Shown: positions 53,366 to 62,632, counted from the first letter of the stretch. The stretch is DNA of 64,000 bases from Marinobacter flavimaris (GCF_002933295.1 NZ_PSSW01000005.1:186001-250000); one strand, 5' to 3'. Numbers and translations are program-made. The notes: generated by a model from the sequence alone, not told the origin.

Positions 53366-55090
53366 ATGGAACTGCGTAAATCCCTCCTTGGTACCGCCAT
53401 ACTGGCAACAGTTCTCGGCCTTGCCGGCTGTGACGGCGACGACGGCACAGACGGTGCACCTGGCACCAGTCAGACGCTCATTGAGCTGAATGTGGTGGGC
53501 TCCTATCAGGCGGAAGGAGAGGTTTTTGACGAGAGTGCTGCCGAGATTGTCGCCCACGACCCCTCGAATCAGCGACTATTCGTAGTGAATGCCCTCGCCA
53601 GTACGATCGATGTGCTCGATATCAATGATCCAGCGATGCCTGTGAAACTGAGCACGATTGACGCCACAGCTGAGGGTGCTGCTGCAAATAGCGTCGCGGT
53701 TTATGGTGATCTTGTCGCCGTAGCCATTGAAGCCGAGAACAAGCAGGCAAATGGCAAGGTTGTGTTCTACAACAGCACGGACCTCAACAAAGTTGGTGAA
53801 GTTGTGGTTGGCGCGCTGCCCGACATGGTGACCTTCACGCGTGATGGCATGAAAGTGCTGGTTGCCAACGAAGGCGAGCCGAGTGACGACTATAGCGTCG
53901 ATCCTGAAGGCTCAGTCAGCATTATTGATCTGTCCAACGGCGTAGCGTCTGCCACCGTGACCACCGCCGATTTCACCGGTTTCAATGCTGACCAGGCCGA
54001 CCTGGTAACCGCGGGCCTGCGGGTCTTCGGCCCAGGCGCCACACTGGCCCAGGACATGGAGCCGGAATACATAGCCGTATCCATCGACAACACCAAAGCC
54101 TGGGTGGCCCTGCAGGAAAATAACGCCGTTGCCGAACTGGACATCGCTGCCGGTGAAATCACGGCCATCGTGCCGCTTGGCTTCAAGGACCACAGCATCA
54201 TCGGCAACGAACTGGACGCCAGCAACCGTGACAGCGGTATCAACATTCGCAACTGGCCAGTGAAAGGCATGTACATGCCCGACGCCATCGCAAGCTACGG
54301 CTACAACGGTAAAACCTACTACATCACCGCCAACGAGGGTGATTCGCGGGATTACGATGGCTGGACCGAAGAATTCCGCATGGGCGACCTGACCTTGAAC
54401 CCAGCCGGTGAGCTGGCGGCCATAACCAATCTGTTGGAAGACGAAAACCTGGGTCGTCTCAACACCACCTCCACCATGGGCATCAGCAACGGCTGCGACC
54501 CATCACAGCTGCCCGCTGAACTCGGCGACCTGAACGGTGACACCAATGTGGACGTGGACGACGTCAAGTTCTACGTGGAAAACAGCTGCGAATACGACAC
54601 CCTGTACAGCTATGGGGCACGCTCATTCAGTATCTGGAGCGCTGACGGCCAGCGTGTTTTCGACAGCGGCAGCGAATTCGAACGAGTCACCGCTAGCCTG
54701 ATCCCCGACAACTTCAACGGCAACAATGACGAAAATTCCTTCGACAATCGATCGGACGACAAGGGCCCTGAGCCGGAGGCGGTGGCCGTAGGCATAATCA
54801 ATGGCCAGACTTTCGCGTTTATTGGATTGGAGCGAGTTGGCGGCATCATGGTCTACAACGTTACTAATCCCCAGAATCCGGAGTTTGTCCAATATCTGAA
54901 TAATCGAGATTTTTCGGTATCCCAGGCGGATCTGGAGGCGGGTATGGCCGGTGATCTTGGACCGGAAGGCCTGGCGTTCATTTCTGCGGATGACAGCCCC
55001 AGCGGTAAGCCAATGCTGGCGGTTGGCAACGAAGTGAGCGGCACCACGACGCTGTACAGCATCGACGTAATTGAACTGACTGCAAACTGA
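53366..55090 (+). CDS. choice-of-anchor-I phosphatase-like lipoprotein
   Basis: 574 residues. It begins at the ATG at 53366 with GAGG five bases upstream; the frame runs further upstream without support. The lipobox is LAGC near residue 22. The beta-propeller choice-of-anchor-I domain is seen in VANEGEPSDDYSVDPEGSVS, NNAVAELDIAAGEI, YYITANEGDSRDYDG, RSFSIWSADGQRVFDSG and ALERVGGIMVYNV-type segments. The domain is often found in secreted alkaline phosphatases and nucleotidases. Within it, at about 375-410, GDLNGDTNVDVDDVKFY looks like a dockerin-type calcium loop between two Cys. It is placed after dps but isolated by terminators. Confidence 0.85.
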   Translation: MELRKSLLGTAILATVLGLAGCDGDDGTDGAPGTSQTLIELNVVGSYQAEGEVFDESAAEIVAHDPSNQRLFVVNALASTIDVLDINDPAMPVKLSTIDATAEGAAANSVAVYGDLVAVAIEAENKQANGKVVFYNSTDLNKVGEVVVGALPDMVTFTRDGMKVLVANEGEPSDDYSVDPEGSVSIIDLSNGVASATVTTADFTGFNADQADLVTAGLRVFGPGATLAQDMEPEYIAVSIDNTKAWVALQENNAVAELDIAAGEITAIVPLGFKDHSIIGNELDASNRDSGINIRNWPVKGMYMPDAIASYGYNGKTYYITANEGDSRDYDGWTEEFRMGDLTLNPAGELAAITNLLEDENLGRLNTTSTMGISNGCDPSQLPAELGDLNGDTNVDVDDVKFYVENSCEYDTLYSYGARSFSIWSADGQRVFDSGSEFERVTASLIPDNFNGNNDENSFDNRSDDKGPEPEAVAVGIINGQTFAFIGLERVGGIMVYNVTNPQNPEFVQYLNNRDFSVSQADLEAGMAGDLGPEGLAFISADDSPSGKPMLAVGNEVSGTTTLYSIDVIELTAN

Positions 55091-55106
55091 GTTCTGACCC
55101 TGAAAG

Positions 55107-55149
55107 AAACCCGGAAGCATCATGATAGGTGCTCCCGGGTTTTGCTTTT
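55107..55149 (+). terminator. terminator between converging genes
   Basis: AAACCCGG pairs with CCGGGTTT for 8 bp, continued by four more after one mismatch, with a 10-base loop and a T-rich tail TTTGCTTTT. It lies after the phosphatase-like gene and before the end of the convergent reductase gene, and may serve both directions. Confidence 0.7.
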
Positions 55150-55153
55150 CGCC

Positions 55154-56278
55154 TCAGACAGCAACTTTCAACGGTGGCACCTCCTGGTGCAGGAACCACT
55201 TCTCTGTAACCACCTTGCGGGTAAACCAGTGGGAGCGAATCAGGCTGCTGGCCAGAGGCATCTTGACCCAGTCAGGAACCTGCCAGCCCTGGTCTGGCTC
55301 GGAGGCGCGAGTGCCGAAGCGTTCGGCAATGGCATCACCGTAAATCTGCAGGGAGGAGGCTGAGTAGTCGGTGGCCTCGCCAATCACATCGGCTGCCAGA
55401 AGGGCGGATTCGATCGCCGGCCGTATACCCTCGCCACTCTGGGTGTAGGCAAGGCCAGCGGCGTCGCCAATCAGCATCACACCGTCGTCCACCAGGGGTC
55501 TGTCGGCATGGGCGTAGAGCAGATAGGCGTGGCCCTTGAAGCGTCCGGGCAGGTCTTGTGGAATCCGGCCGGTGGATTTCATTTCCTCGACAAACGCTTC
55601 CAGATGCCCTGTCAGCTTGTGGTTGTCTTCCCGGCCCAGGCCAATATTCAGGAAATTGCCCTTACGGAACACCCAGGCATAGCCCTTCAGGTCCCGACAG
55701 AACCAGAGTTCGGGCGTATCGCCCCGGGCCAGGCAGGCTGAAGCCTGGTCCGGTGTCATTTCAAATTCAACCTCTTTGGCCGCCACAACGGTTTCATGGC
55801 CACCGGGGCCATCCCCCAACAATCGCGCAACCGGGCAGAAGTGACCGCCGGCACCGACAATAAGAGGCGCTTCCCAGGTGTCATTGACGACCCAGTTGCC
55901 GTCTTTACGAACGATGGATTTGACCGGCGTGGCCAGCTGTTTCGGAGCGTTGACGCGGCTGAGCAGGTAGTCGTCAAATTCACACCGGCGAATACCATAG
56001 CTGACTACGTCGCCGTGATCGTTCTCCACGGCCGGCTGGCCCATCATTCCGATGCGAAACCGCCGGATGGGTTGCAGGGTTCGCCCGCGGGAGTATTCCT
56101 CCGGGTCAATGTTCAGGGTCTCCATCACGGCAGGCGTAACCCAGCCTGCGCAGGTTTTGTCCCTGGGGAAGTTCTGTTTATCAATGATCAGCACTTTTTT
56201 GCCGCTGTTTTCGAGGGCGCTGGCCAGGGTGGATCCAGCAGGGCCAGCCCCAACGATGATCAGGTCGTAGTAGTCCAT
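55154..56278 (-). CDS. FAD-dependent oxidoreductase, geranylgeranyl-reductase-like
   Basis: 374 residues. The FAD-binding fold starts YYDLIIVGAGPAGSTLASAL, with DKQNFPRDKTCAGWVTP (the GGR-type signature with Cys), then VGAGGHFCPVAR and VMLIGDAAGLAYTQSGEGIR. GGR-family enzymes reduce isoprenoid or fatty-acyl double bonds with NAD(P)H; which substrate applies here is not known. The start overlaps the cfa stop by one base, so the two are coupled and may act on the same membrane lipid. Confidence 0.88.
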   Translation of the reverse strand: MDYYDLIIVGAGPAGSTLASALENSGKKVLIIDKQNFPRDKTCAGWVTPAVMETLNIDPEEYSRGRTLQPIRRFRIGMMGQPAVENDHGDVVSYGIRRCEFDDYLLSRVNAPKQLATPVKSIVRKDGNWVVNDTWEAPLIVGAGGHFCPVARLLGDGPGGHETVVAAKEVEFEMTPDQASACLARGDTPELWFCRDLKGYAWVFRKGNFLNIGLGREDNHKLTGHLEAFVEEMKSTGRIPQDLPGRFKGHAYLLYAHADRPLVDDGVMLIGDAAGLAYTQSGEGIRPAIESALLAADVIGEATDYSASSLQIYGDAIAERFGTRASEPDQGWQVPDWVKMPLASSLIRSHWFTRKVVTEKWFLHQEVPPLKVAV

Positions 56279-57591
56279 CAGGCCTCCTCGGGTGCCGCAG
56301 GAAAGTCGTAAAGATCCCGTCTGTTCCGGGGAAGTTGGTTATTGTCGCCATGGCTGAAGACCACCTGGAACAGCTGCAGAGAACCTGCCCGGAAGGCGGC
56401 GATGGAACCGGCCAGATACATGCGCCAGGCCCGGGTGAAGTGACCGTCGTACATGGCAGTGACCTTGTCCTCGTTCTGGTTGAAGCGCTCCATCCAGTGA
56501 CTCAGGGTCTGGGCGTAATGCAGGCGCAGGTTCTCGACGTCCAGGACTGAAAAATCGCCGTGCTCACAGATCTGCATGAATTCGCCGATGCTCGGCGGAT
56601 AGGCACCCGGGAAGATGCGTTTCTCGATCCATGCGTTCATCAGCATCGGGCGGTTGCGGCCAATGCTATGCAGCAGGGCAATGCCGTCAGGCTTGAGGCT
56701 GCGTTTGATCAACTCGGACAGAGCCTCGTAATTCTCCTTGCCCACGTGTTCGAGCATGCCGATGGATACGAAGGCGTCGTATTGCCCGCTGATGTTCCGG
56801 TAATCGTCCTCGATATACTCCACCAGATGATCGAGCTCCTGCTTGCGAGCTTCTTCTCGGGCAAACGCGAGCTGTTCCCTCGAGATGTTGTAGGAATGGA
56901 CCTTCACGCCGTAATTGCGGGCCATGTAGCGGGCCAGGCCACCCCAGCCGCAGCCGGCCTCGACCACCGTCATGCCTGGCTTTAACCGGAGTTTGCGGCA
57001 AACGTGCTCGAGTTTGGCTAGCTGGGCCTGTTCAAGGCTCAGATCCGGCGTCTCGTAGTAGGCGCAGGTGTACTGCATTTCGGCGCTGTCCAGCCAGAGC
57101 TGATAGAACTCGTTGCCCAGATCATAGTGATGGTGAATGTTTTCCTTGGCTTCCGGGATGCCGGTGGATCGGGGGTTGTGGTTGCGCCACAGGGCCTCCA
57201 GCCATTTCGGCCACTTCTGACGCGCCTGGTGAACGGACCGGTAAAGGGTTTCCATCAGGTCCGGCAGGTCGCCTTCCACCTCCAGGCGACCGGCGCTGTA
57301 GAGGTCTCCGAAAGCCAGGTTGGGATTGGTTACCAGCGCATACAGGGCTTTGGGGTCGGTCAGATGCAGGGTGAACTGCGCGTGTTGGCCCTCCGGTTCG
57401 ATCACATCGCCGTTCCAGAGCCGGAAGCGCAGCGGCGGTGATCCCGCCATCCGCATGAGCTTGGCGATCAGCCAGCGCTCGTAAGTGTGCGGTGACCGGT
57501 CCACGTGGGTATTTTCCAGTGGCAGGGTCAGAACATGGCTTTTGGATTCTTGCCCGTTGTCACGGGTTTTCTGGGCAGTGCTCTGGTTCAT
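56278..57591 (-). CDS. cfa: cyclopropane-fatty-acyl-phospholipid synthase family protein
   Basis: 437 residues. Characteristic segments are NIHHHYDLGNEFYQLWLDSA, VVEAGCGWGGLARYMA (SAM motif I), SIGMLEHVGKENYEALSELI, NAWIEKRIFPGAYPPSIGEF and LRLHYAQTLSHWMERF. It uses S-adenosylmethionine to add a methylene or methyl to unsaturated acyl chains in membrane phospholipids. The N-terminal domain of about 100 residues is the usual lipid-binding part. The coupled GGR-like gene downstream raises the chance that the product is a methyl-branched chain, not a cyclopropane. Confidence 0.92.
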   Translation of the reverse strand: MNQSTAQKTRDNGQESKSHVLTLPLENTHVDRSPHTYERWLIAKLMRMAGSPPLRFRLWNGDVIEPEGQHAQFTLHLTDPKALYALVTNPNLAFGDLYSAGRLEVEGDLPDLMETLYRSVHQARQKWPKWLEALWRNHNPRSTGIPEAKENIHHHYDLGNEFYQLWLDSAEMQYTCAYYETPDLSLEQAQLAKLEHVCRKLRLKPGMTVVEAGCGWGGLARYMARNYGVKVHSYNISREQLAFAREEARKQELDHLVEYIEDDYRNISGQYDAFVSIGMLEHVGKENYEALSELIKRSLKPDGIALLHSIGRNRPMLMNAWIEKRIFPGAYPPSIGEFMQICEHGDFSVLDVENLRLHYAQTLSHWMERFNQNEDKVTAMYDGHFTRAWRMYLAGSIAAFRAGSLQLFQVVFSHGDNNQLPRNRRDLYDFPAAPEEA

Positions 57592-57779
57592 GGACTCCGC
57601 TCTCCCTTGATAACCTCAACATCAATGTTTTTGTCGATGCGCGCGCGCCAGGGTTCCCGAATACCAGTCTGAGAATCGCCGGTTGTCCGTTCAGTATAGA
57701 AAACAGTGAGATTTTGTCAGGTTGGCTGAAAATAGAAGAAAACTATTGGAAGGATAGCGAAGAGCGAAAATAGGCGGAT

Positions 57780-57808
57780 AAAAAAATGCCGGGCCCAGCG
57801 CCCGGCAT
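57780..57808 (-). terminator. rho-independent terminator of TRAP operon
   Basis: On the minus strand ATGCCGGGC pairs with GCCCGGCAT (9 bp, 5-base loop) and is followed by six to seven T. It lies just after the TRAP large-permease stop and separates the operon from cfa. The 190 or so bases from here to the cfa start hold no ORF or repeat that I could recognise. Confidence 0.9.
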
Positions 57809-57816
57809 TATTCGGG

Positions 57817-59112
57817 TCAGTATGAGGAGCTCATACCAAACCATTCAGGGAAAATCACAATCAGCGCCAGCACGAACATCTGTATCAGGATGAAGGGCAG
57901 TACGCCTTTATAAATATCGGTCGTTCGCACTCCCGGCGGTGCGACGCCTTTGAGGTAGAACAACGAGAACCCGAACGGTGGCGTAAGGAAGCTCGTTTGC
58001 AGGTTCATGGCGATCAGGATGGCGAACCAGAGCATGTTGATGCCCATAGCTTCCGCCACCGGGGCAAGGATCGGCACGATGATGAAAGAGATTTCAACGA
58101 AGTCGATGAAGAAACCCAATACCAGAATGACCACCATGGCCAGAATGATGAAGCCCCACTTCTCGCCGGGCAGCTGGAGCAACCATTCTTCCAGCAGATA
58201 GTCGCCGCCGGTGTAGCTGAACACCATGGAGAAGGCTGTTGCACCAATCAGGATCGCGAAGACCATGGCGGTCACCTTGACCGTATCCTTGGATGCATCC
58301 CATACCATCTTGAAGGAAAACTGGCGGTAGATGATGGCCAGAACCACGGCGCCAACGCCACCCAGAGCGGATGACTCGGTTGGCGTGGCAATGCCGGTGA
58401 AGATCGAGCCCAGAACCACCACAATCAGTGCCAGAGGCGGGATGATCGCCAACAGCGCATTGAAGACTTCCTTTTTACGGGAAACGCCTGGCTCATCCGG
58501 CATGGCCGGCGCGGTTTCAGGTTTCAGCCTGGTCAGCACCAGGATGTAGATGATGTAGAGCCCCACCAACACAACGCCGGGCCAGACCGCGGCCTTGAAC
58601 AGATCCCCAACCGGAAGGCCAAGGACATCGCCCAGAATAATAAGGATGATGGATGGCGGCACGATCTGACCGAGGGTGCCGGACGCACAGATGGTACCGG
58701 TGGCCAGTCTCTTGTCGTATTTATGCGCCAGCATGACCGGCAGCGAGATCAGACCCATGGCAACTACGCTGGCGCCTACAACACCGGTAGAGGCGGCCAG
58801 CAGTGCACCGACCAGAATCGTCGAGATAGCCAGGCCACCGGGCAGGCCACCGAACAGACGGCCCATGGAGGTGAGCAGTTGTTCCGCCAGCCTGGTGCGT
58901 TGGAGCACCACGCCCATGAAGATAAACAGCGGTACTGCCATCAGAACGGTGTTCTGCATCACGCTCATGATGCGATAGGGCATGAAGGCAAAGAGATCCA
59001 TGCCCTCGGCGAAAATTCCGAAAAACAGCGCAACGCCACCGAAGGTGAATGCAACCGGGAAGCCCAGCATCAGCATCAGCAGGGCCACACCGAACATAAT
59101 CATACCGATCAT
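57817..59112 (-). CDS. dctM: TRAP transporter large permease
   Basis: 431 residues, about 12 membrane helices, the DctM family. Segments such as GFPVAFTFGGVALFFGIF, FMGVVLQRTRLAEQLLTSMG, GTLGQIVPPSIILIILGDVL, and FFIDFVEISFIIVPILAPVA are the family landmarks. It couples solute uptake to a sodium gradient with the small subunit DctQ and the binding protein. It overlaps the dctQ stop by four bases. Confidence 0.94.
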   Translation of the reverse strand: MIGMIMFGVALLMLMLGFPVAFTFGGVALFFGIFAEGMDLFAFMPYRIMSVMQNTVLMAVPLFIFMGVVLQRTRLAEQLLTSMGRLFGGLPGGLAISTILVGALLAASTGVVGASVVAMGLISLPVMLAHKYDKRLATGTICASGTLGQIVPPSIILIILGDVLGLPVGDLFKAAVWPGVVLVGLYIIYILVLTRLKPETAPAMPDEPGVSRKKEVFNALLAIIPPLALIVVVLGSIFTGIATPTESSALGGVGAVVLAIIYRQFSFKMVWDASKDTVKVTAMVFAILIGATAFSMVFSYTGGDYLLEEWLLQLPGEKWGFIILAMVVILVLGFFIDFVEISFIIVPILAPVAEAMGINMLWFAILIAMNLQTSFLTPPFGFSLFYLKGVAPPGVRTTDIYKGVLPFILIQMFVLALIVIFPEWFGMSSSY

Positions 59113-59654
59113 GCGAGGCCTCCTCCGCTGTGTTCACCTTCATACTCCTTGTCCCCCGCCATCACTCGTACGGCGTAAGTCGCCATATTGAGGCCGGCAA
59201 TACCGATGAAGACGGCACTGACAGGGATGACGGATTTGATAATCCAGCGGTGCGGCAGCCCGCCCGGATCACCGCTACCTTCACCCATGCTGTAAGAGTC
59301 GAGGGCGAAATCGTAGCCGTAAATGCCGATCAGATAAGCGAAGGGAATGACGAAAATGAAGGCGCCAACAAGGTTGACCCAGGCCTTGGCCTTGTTGCTC
59401 CATTTGGTGTAGAAAACGTCGACCCGAACATGACCATCCGTGCGCAATGCGTAGGGAATACCCAGCAGGAACACCACAGAATAGAGGTGCCACTCCATTT
59501 CCTGCATGCCGATTGAAACGTTGTTAAAAGCGTATCGGGCCACTACGTCGTAAAAGACGTTGGCTGCCATCAGTATCATCGCGACACAGGCAACCCAGCC
59601 ACAGAAGATGGACAGCCGGGCAAGCCCGTCGTCCAGTTTGATAATCCACCGCAT
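59109..59654 (-). CDS. dctQ: TRAP transporter small permease
   Basis: 181 residues with four membrane helices, DctQ family. Starts at the ATG at 59654 with GGGGGA six bases upstream; a longer frame exists but is not supported. SIFCGWVACVAMILMAANVFYD, ARYAFNNVSIGMQEMEWHLY and RTDGHVRVDVFYTKWSNKAKAW are typical. It bridges the binding protein and the large permease. Confidence 0.92.
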   Translation of the reverse strand: MRWIIKLDDGLARLSIFCGWVACVAMILMAANVFYDVVARYAFNNVSIGMQEMEWHLYSVVFLLGIPYALRTDGHVRVDVFYTKWSNKAKAWVNLVGAFIFVIPFAYLIGIYGYDFALDSYSMGEGSGDPGGLPHRWIIKSVIPVSAVFIGIAGLNMATYAVRVMAGDKEYEGEHSGGGLA

Positions 59655-59710
59655 TGATGATCCCCCGCCAGACGGACTGGCGCTTTTATCCGTTGCTATA
59701 AACGACAAAA

Positions 59711-59737
59711 CCGGGATCACTCAGAGAGCGATCCCGG
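59711..59737 (-). promoter_or_regulatory. hairpin between dctP and dctQ
   Basis: CCGGGATC and GATCCCGG form an 8-bp stem with an 11-base loop, followed on the minus strand by TTTTGTCGTTT, a weak terminator-like tail. It lies between the binding protein and the permease genes, a placement that would raise binding protein over permease. Confidence 0.65.
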
Positions 59738-59756
59738 CTCCGTTAAAGCCTATATC

Positions 59757-60833
59757 TTACTCGACTTCGGCCATAGTGTTGAGGTAGGCGCGCTCAGAAA
59801 TGTTGGTGTAAGCGCGGCTCTGCTCAAGATAGTTCTGCTGGGAGTCGATAATCTTGGCAGCCATATCGCTTTCAGCAGCTGCTTCTTTCAGCAGCTTGTT
59901 GTTGGCTTCGTACATGGCGTCAAAGATTTCGTCTGGGAAACGCTTGATCTGGACATTCGGGTACTCTTCGCGAATATTAGCCCAAGCTTCTGCGTTGGCG
60001 TGCTGGGAGTGAACCAGCATGTCGTAGGACGCAGTGCGCATGGCAACACGCATGATCTCCTGCAGGTCCGCTGGCAGCTTGTCCCAAACCCGCTTGTTCA
60101 CAAGGAACTGGAGTTCGGTCGCAGGCTCGTGCCAGCCGGTATAGTAGTAGTCGGCGATCTGCTGGAAGCCGAGACGCAAGTCCAGGGCAGGACCTACCCA
60201 CTCAACAGCATCGATGGTGTTGCGTTCCAGAGCAGTGTAAAGCTCGCCCGGGGCGATGTTGGTCGGGTTAACGCCAACTTCTGCGAACACTTCACCAGCG
60301 AAGCCAGGGATGCGCATTTTCAGACCCTGAAGGTCTTCCAGCGAGTTAATTTCCTTGCGAAACCAGCCGCCCATCTGAACGCCGGTGTTACCGCCCGGGA
60401 ACGACAGCATGTTGTGCGGCTCGTAGACTTCCTGCATCAGCTCCATGCCACCGCCGTGGTAGAACCAGGCGTACTGTTCCATGGCGTTCATGCCAAACGG
60501 CATACTGGTGAAGAACAGGGTCTCTGGAACCTTGCCTTTCCAGTAGTAGGATGCGGAATGGCCCATGTCGTACTGACCAGCCTTGACCATATCAAACACG
60601 CCCAGCGGGGCTTTGTGCTTGTTGGCGGAATCGATGCGGACTTTCAGGCGTCCGTCAGACATTTTCTCGACGGTTTCGGCAAAACGCTTGGTGGTGTCAC
60701 CGAAAATCGGGAAGTTTGGCCCCCAGGTTTCTGCAAGGCGGAGTGTGAAGGTATCTTGGGCGAGCGCCTGCGAGGAGGCAAAGGTTGTTGCCACAGCCAG
60801 CACAGCCGCGGAAAGAACAGAACGGATCTTCAT
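59757..60833 (-). CDS. dctP: TRAP transporter periplasmic substrate-binding protein
   Basis: 358 residues. A signal peptide ending FASSQALA precedes the DctP fold with LRLAETWGPNFPIFGDTTKR, GHSASYYWKGKVPETLFF, GGWFRKEINSLEDLQGLKMR (conserved Arg) and VEWVGPALDLRLGFQQIADY. The last block resembles the TakP type, which binds 2-oxo acids; the ligand is inferred at most to be an organic acid. It is the first gene of the TRAP operon. Confidence 0.9.
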   Translation of the reverse strand: MKIRSVLSAAVLAVATTFASSQALAQDTFTLRLAETWGPNFPIFGDTTKRFAETVEKMSDGRLKVRIDSANKHKAPLGVFDMVKAGQYDMGHSASYYWKGKVPETLFFTSMPFGMNAMEQYAWFYHGGGMELMQEVYEPHNMLSFPGGNTGVQMGGWFRKEINSLEDLQGLKMRIPGFAGEVFAEVGVNPTNIAPGELYTALERNTIDAVEWVGPALDLRLGFQQIADYYYTGWHEPATELQFLVNKRVWDKLPADLQEIMRVAMRTASYDMLVHSQHANAEAWANIREEYPNVQIKRFPDEIFDAMYEANNKLLKEAAAESDMAAKIIDSQQNYLEQSRAYTNISERAYLNTMAEVE

Positions 60834-60978
60834 TGCTCTTCTATCCTCTTATCTTTTTTGTGGGTCGAGCGTCTCCCCTTTTGGGGAAAATCACTCTTAA
60901 TGCTAGTTCACGTTAGCAATTATCGTTAACAAACGAAATCAAAAACCGCTTGGTGTACGACCTTGGTCGTACGGCGGA

Positions 60979-61437
60979 TCAGATGTCGTCCATGCGGCTG
61001 ATCTGGCTCGACAGTCGCATGGCCTCGTGCTCTTCGAGGGAAAGCAGATCCTCAAGCAAGGCCTTGGCCTCGGGAATCTCTGCCTTGCCAATCAGGGAAT
61101 CGTAGAGATCCATCACCTGGTCGTGGAACTGGAAGATTTCTCTGGCAATATCCTGAAAGCTCATTGACGCGTAGTGCGTGTAGGAGTCAGCACTGGCCCT
61201 GATCGGTTTGTGGTTCAGGTAGTCGTACATGCGGGTATTGAGAGCCTTCGGATCAGCCTGTTTCTCGAATTCCCGTACGGCTTTCTCGAGAATGGTTTCG
61301 TGGCTGGACACGTAGTCGAGGAGGGCGCTGGCTCGCTCGTCGTTGTTGAGCTTGGCGGACTCTTTCAGGCACCTTGCAAGATGCGCGTGCAGTTGCCTCG
61401 TCCATTCGATGAGATCCTCGAACGTTTTTATTTCCAT
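60979..61437 (-). CDS. small ferritin-like/hemerythrin-like helical protein
   Basis: 152 residues, almost all helical. Repeated acidic and His patches (ALLDYVSSHETILEKAV, REIFQFHDQVMDLYDSLI, LEDLLSLEEHEAMRLSS) suggest a four-helix bundle that may hold a di-metal site, as in rubrerythrin- or hemerythrin-like proteins. I do not recognise a specific family. It is 145 bases upstream of dctP on the same strand with its own ribosome-binding site. Confidence 0.65.
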   Translation of the reverse strand: MEIKTFEDLIEWTRQLHAHLARCLKESAKLNNDERASALLDYVSSHETILEKAVREFEKQADPKALNTRMYDYLNHKPIRASADSYTHYASMSFQDIAREIFQFHDQVMDLYDSLIGKAEIPEAKALLEDLLSLEEHEAMRLSSQISRMDDI

Positions 61438-61555
61438 TGATTTGCTCCTTGTCGGGCAGTTCGGTTGTAGTTGGCTTTACTGGTAAGTCTAGTCAAACTT
61501 GGAGGTTACAGGGTACCTGAACCGGGCCCGGGAACCAGCGGAGCGGAAATCGGCC

Positions 61556-62623
61556 ATGGCAACGACACTCGGCATCATTGAAGGATTTTACGGCCCCATG
61601 TGGACCTGGCAGGAGCGGCGGCAACTGGTTCGCACCCTGGCGCCCCATGGTTACGGATTTTATCTCTATGCCCCGAAGGCGGATGTTTTTCTGCGTCGGA
61701 AGTGGCAGCAGCCGCACCCGCCGGCGATGGCCGCGGAGCTGGCCGATTTCTCGCGCTTTTGCCGTAGCGAAGGCGTTCGTTTTGGTGTCGGCCTGAGTCC
61801 GTTCGAGGTGTTCAACCGGTTTGACGACGAGGCCAGGGCGGCGCTGGCAGAAAAACTCGCCCTGCTGGAGCGCATCGGGATAGATGAGTTGGCGATTCTG
61901 TTCGATGACATGCAATCAGACACTCCGGACCTTGCCGGTACCCAGGCGGACATTGTGCACTGGGTCCGTGACCGTACTTCAATCAAACAGCTGAGTGTCT
62001 GTCCCAGCTATTATTCCGATGATCCGGTTCTCGACCGCGTGTTCGGGGAGCGTCCGGCGGATTATCTGGAGACGCTCGGGCGCAAGCTGGACCACTCGGT
62101 GAACGTGTTCTGGACCGGAGAGGAAGTGTGTTCCCGGGAAGTGTCACCCGGCCATCTGAAACGTGTCGGAGACCTGCTTGGCCGCAAGCCGGTGCTCTGG
62201 GACAACTACCCGGTCAACGACGGCGACCGGATGTCGCAACATCTGCACCTGCGAGCCTTCACCGGGCGACCGGCGGCCAACGCGGCGCACCTTGCCGGCC
62301 ATGGTATCAATCCGGCCCTGCAGCCAACGCTGACGGCCATCCCGGCTATCACGCTGGCGGAGTCCTATCGCCTGGGGCCCTCCTATCAGTACGGCCAGGC
62401 ATTCCGCCATGTCGCCCGCGAGGTGCTGGGCAGGGAGTTGGCAGCGCAGCTGCATGCGGATTTACTGGTGCTGCAGGACGCCGGCCTGGGCCGGATCAGT
62501 GATGAAAAGCGCCAGAGCCTTCAGCACACCTACGATGCCTTTGACCACCCTGCAGCCAACGAGATTCTGCGCTGGCTGGCGGGTGAATATCAGGTGACCG
62601 ATGAGATGGTGGCCACGCAGTAG
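61556..62623 (+). CDS. GH84-like beta-N-acetylglucosaminidase
   Basis: 355 residues. GIIEGFYGPMWTWQERRQLV at the start is the NAGidase (PF07555) signature. The catalytic Asp pair is in LAILFDDMQSD near residue 117, and NVFWTGEEVCSREV plus LWDNYPVNDGDRM complete the TIM-barrel site. GH84 includes O-GlcNAcases and hyaluronidases. No signal peptide is seen, so it acts in the cytosol, perhaps on amino-sugar conjugates from cell-wall turnover. The ATG at 61556 has GGAA upstream; the frame is open to a TTG earlier. Confidence 0.83.
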   Translation: MATTLGIIEGFYGPMWTWQERRQLVRTLAPHGYGFYLYAPKADVFLRRKWQQPHPPAMAAELADFSRFCRSEGVRFGVGLSPFEVFNRFDDEARAALAEKLALLERIGIDELAILFDDMQSDTPDLAGTQADIVHWVRDRTSIKQLSVCPSYYSDDPVLDRVFGERPADYLETLGRKLDHSVNVFWTGEEVCSREVSPGHLKRVGDLLGRKPVLWDNYPVNDGDRMSQHLHLRAFTGRPAANAAHLAGHGINPALQPTLTAIPAITLAESYRLGPSYQYGQAFRHVAREVLGRELAAQLHADLLVLQDAGLGRISDEKRQSLQHTYDAFDHPAANEILRWLAGEYQVTDEMVATQ

Positions 62624-62632
62624 GCGGTTGGC

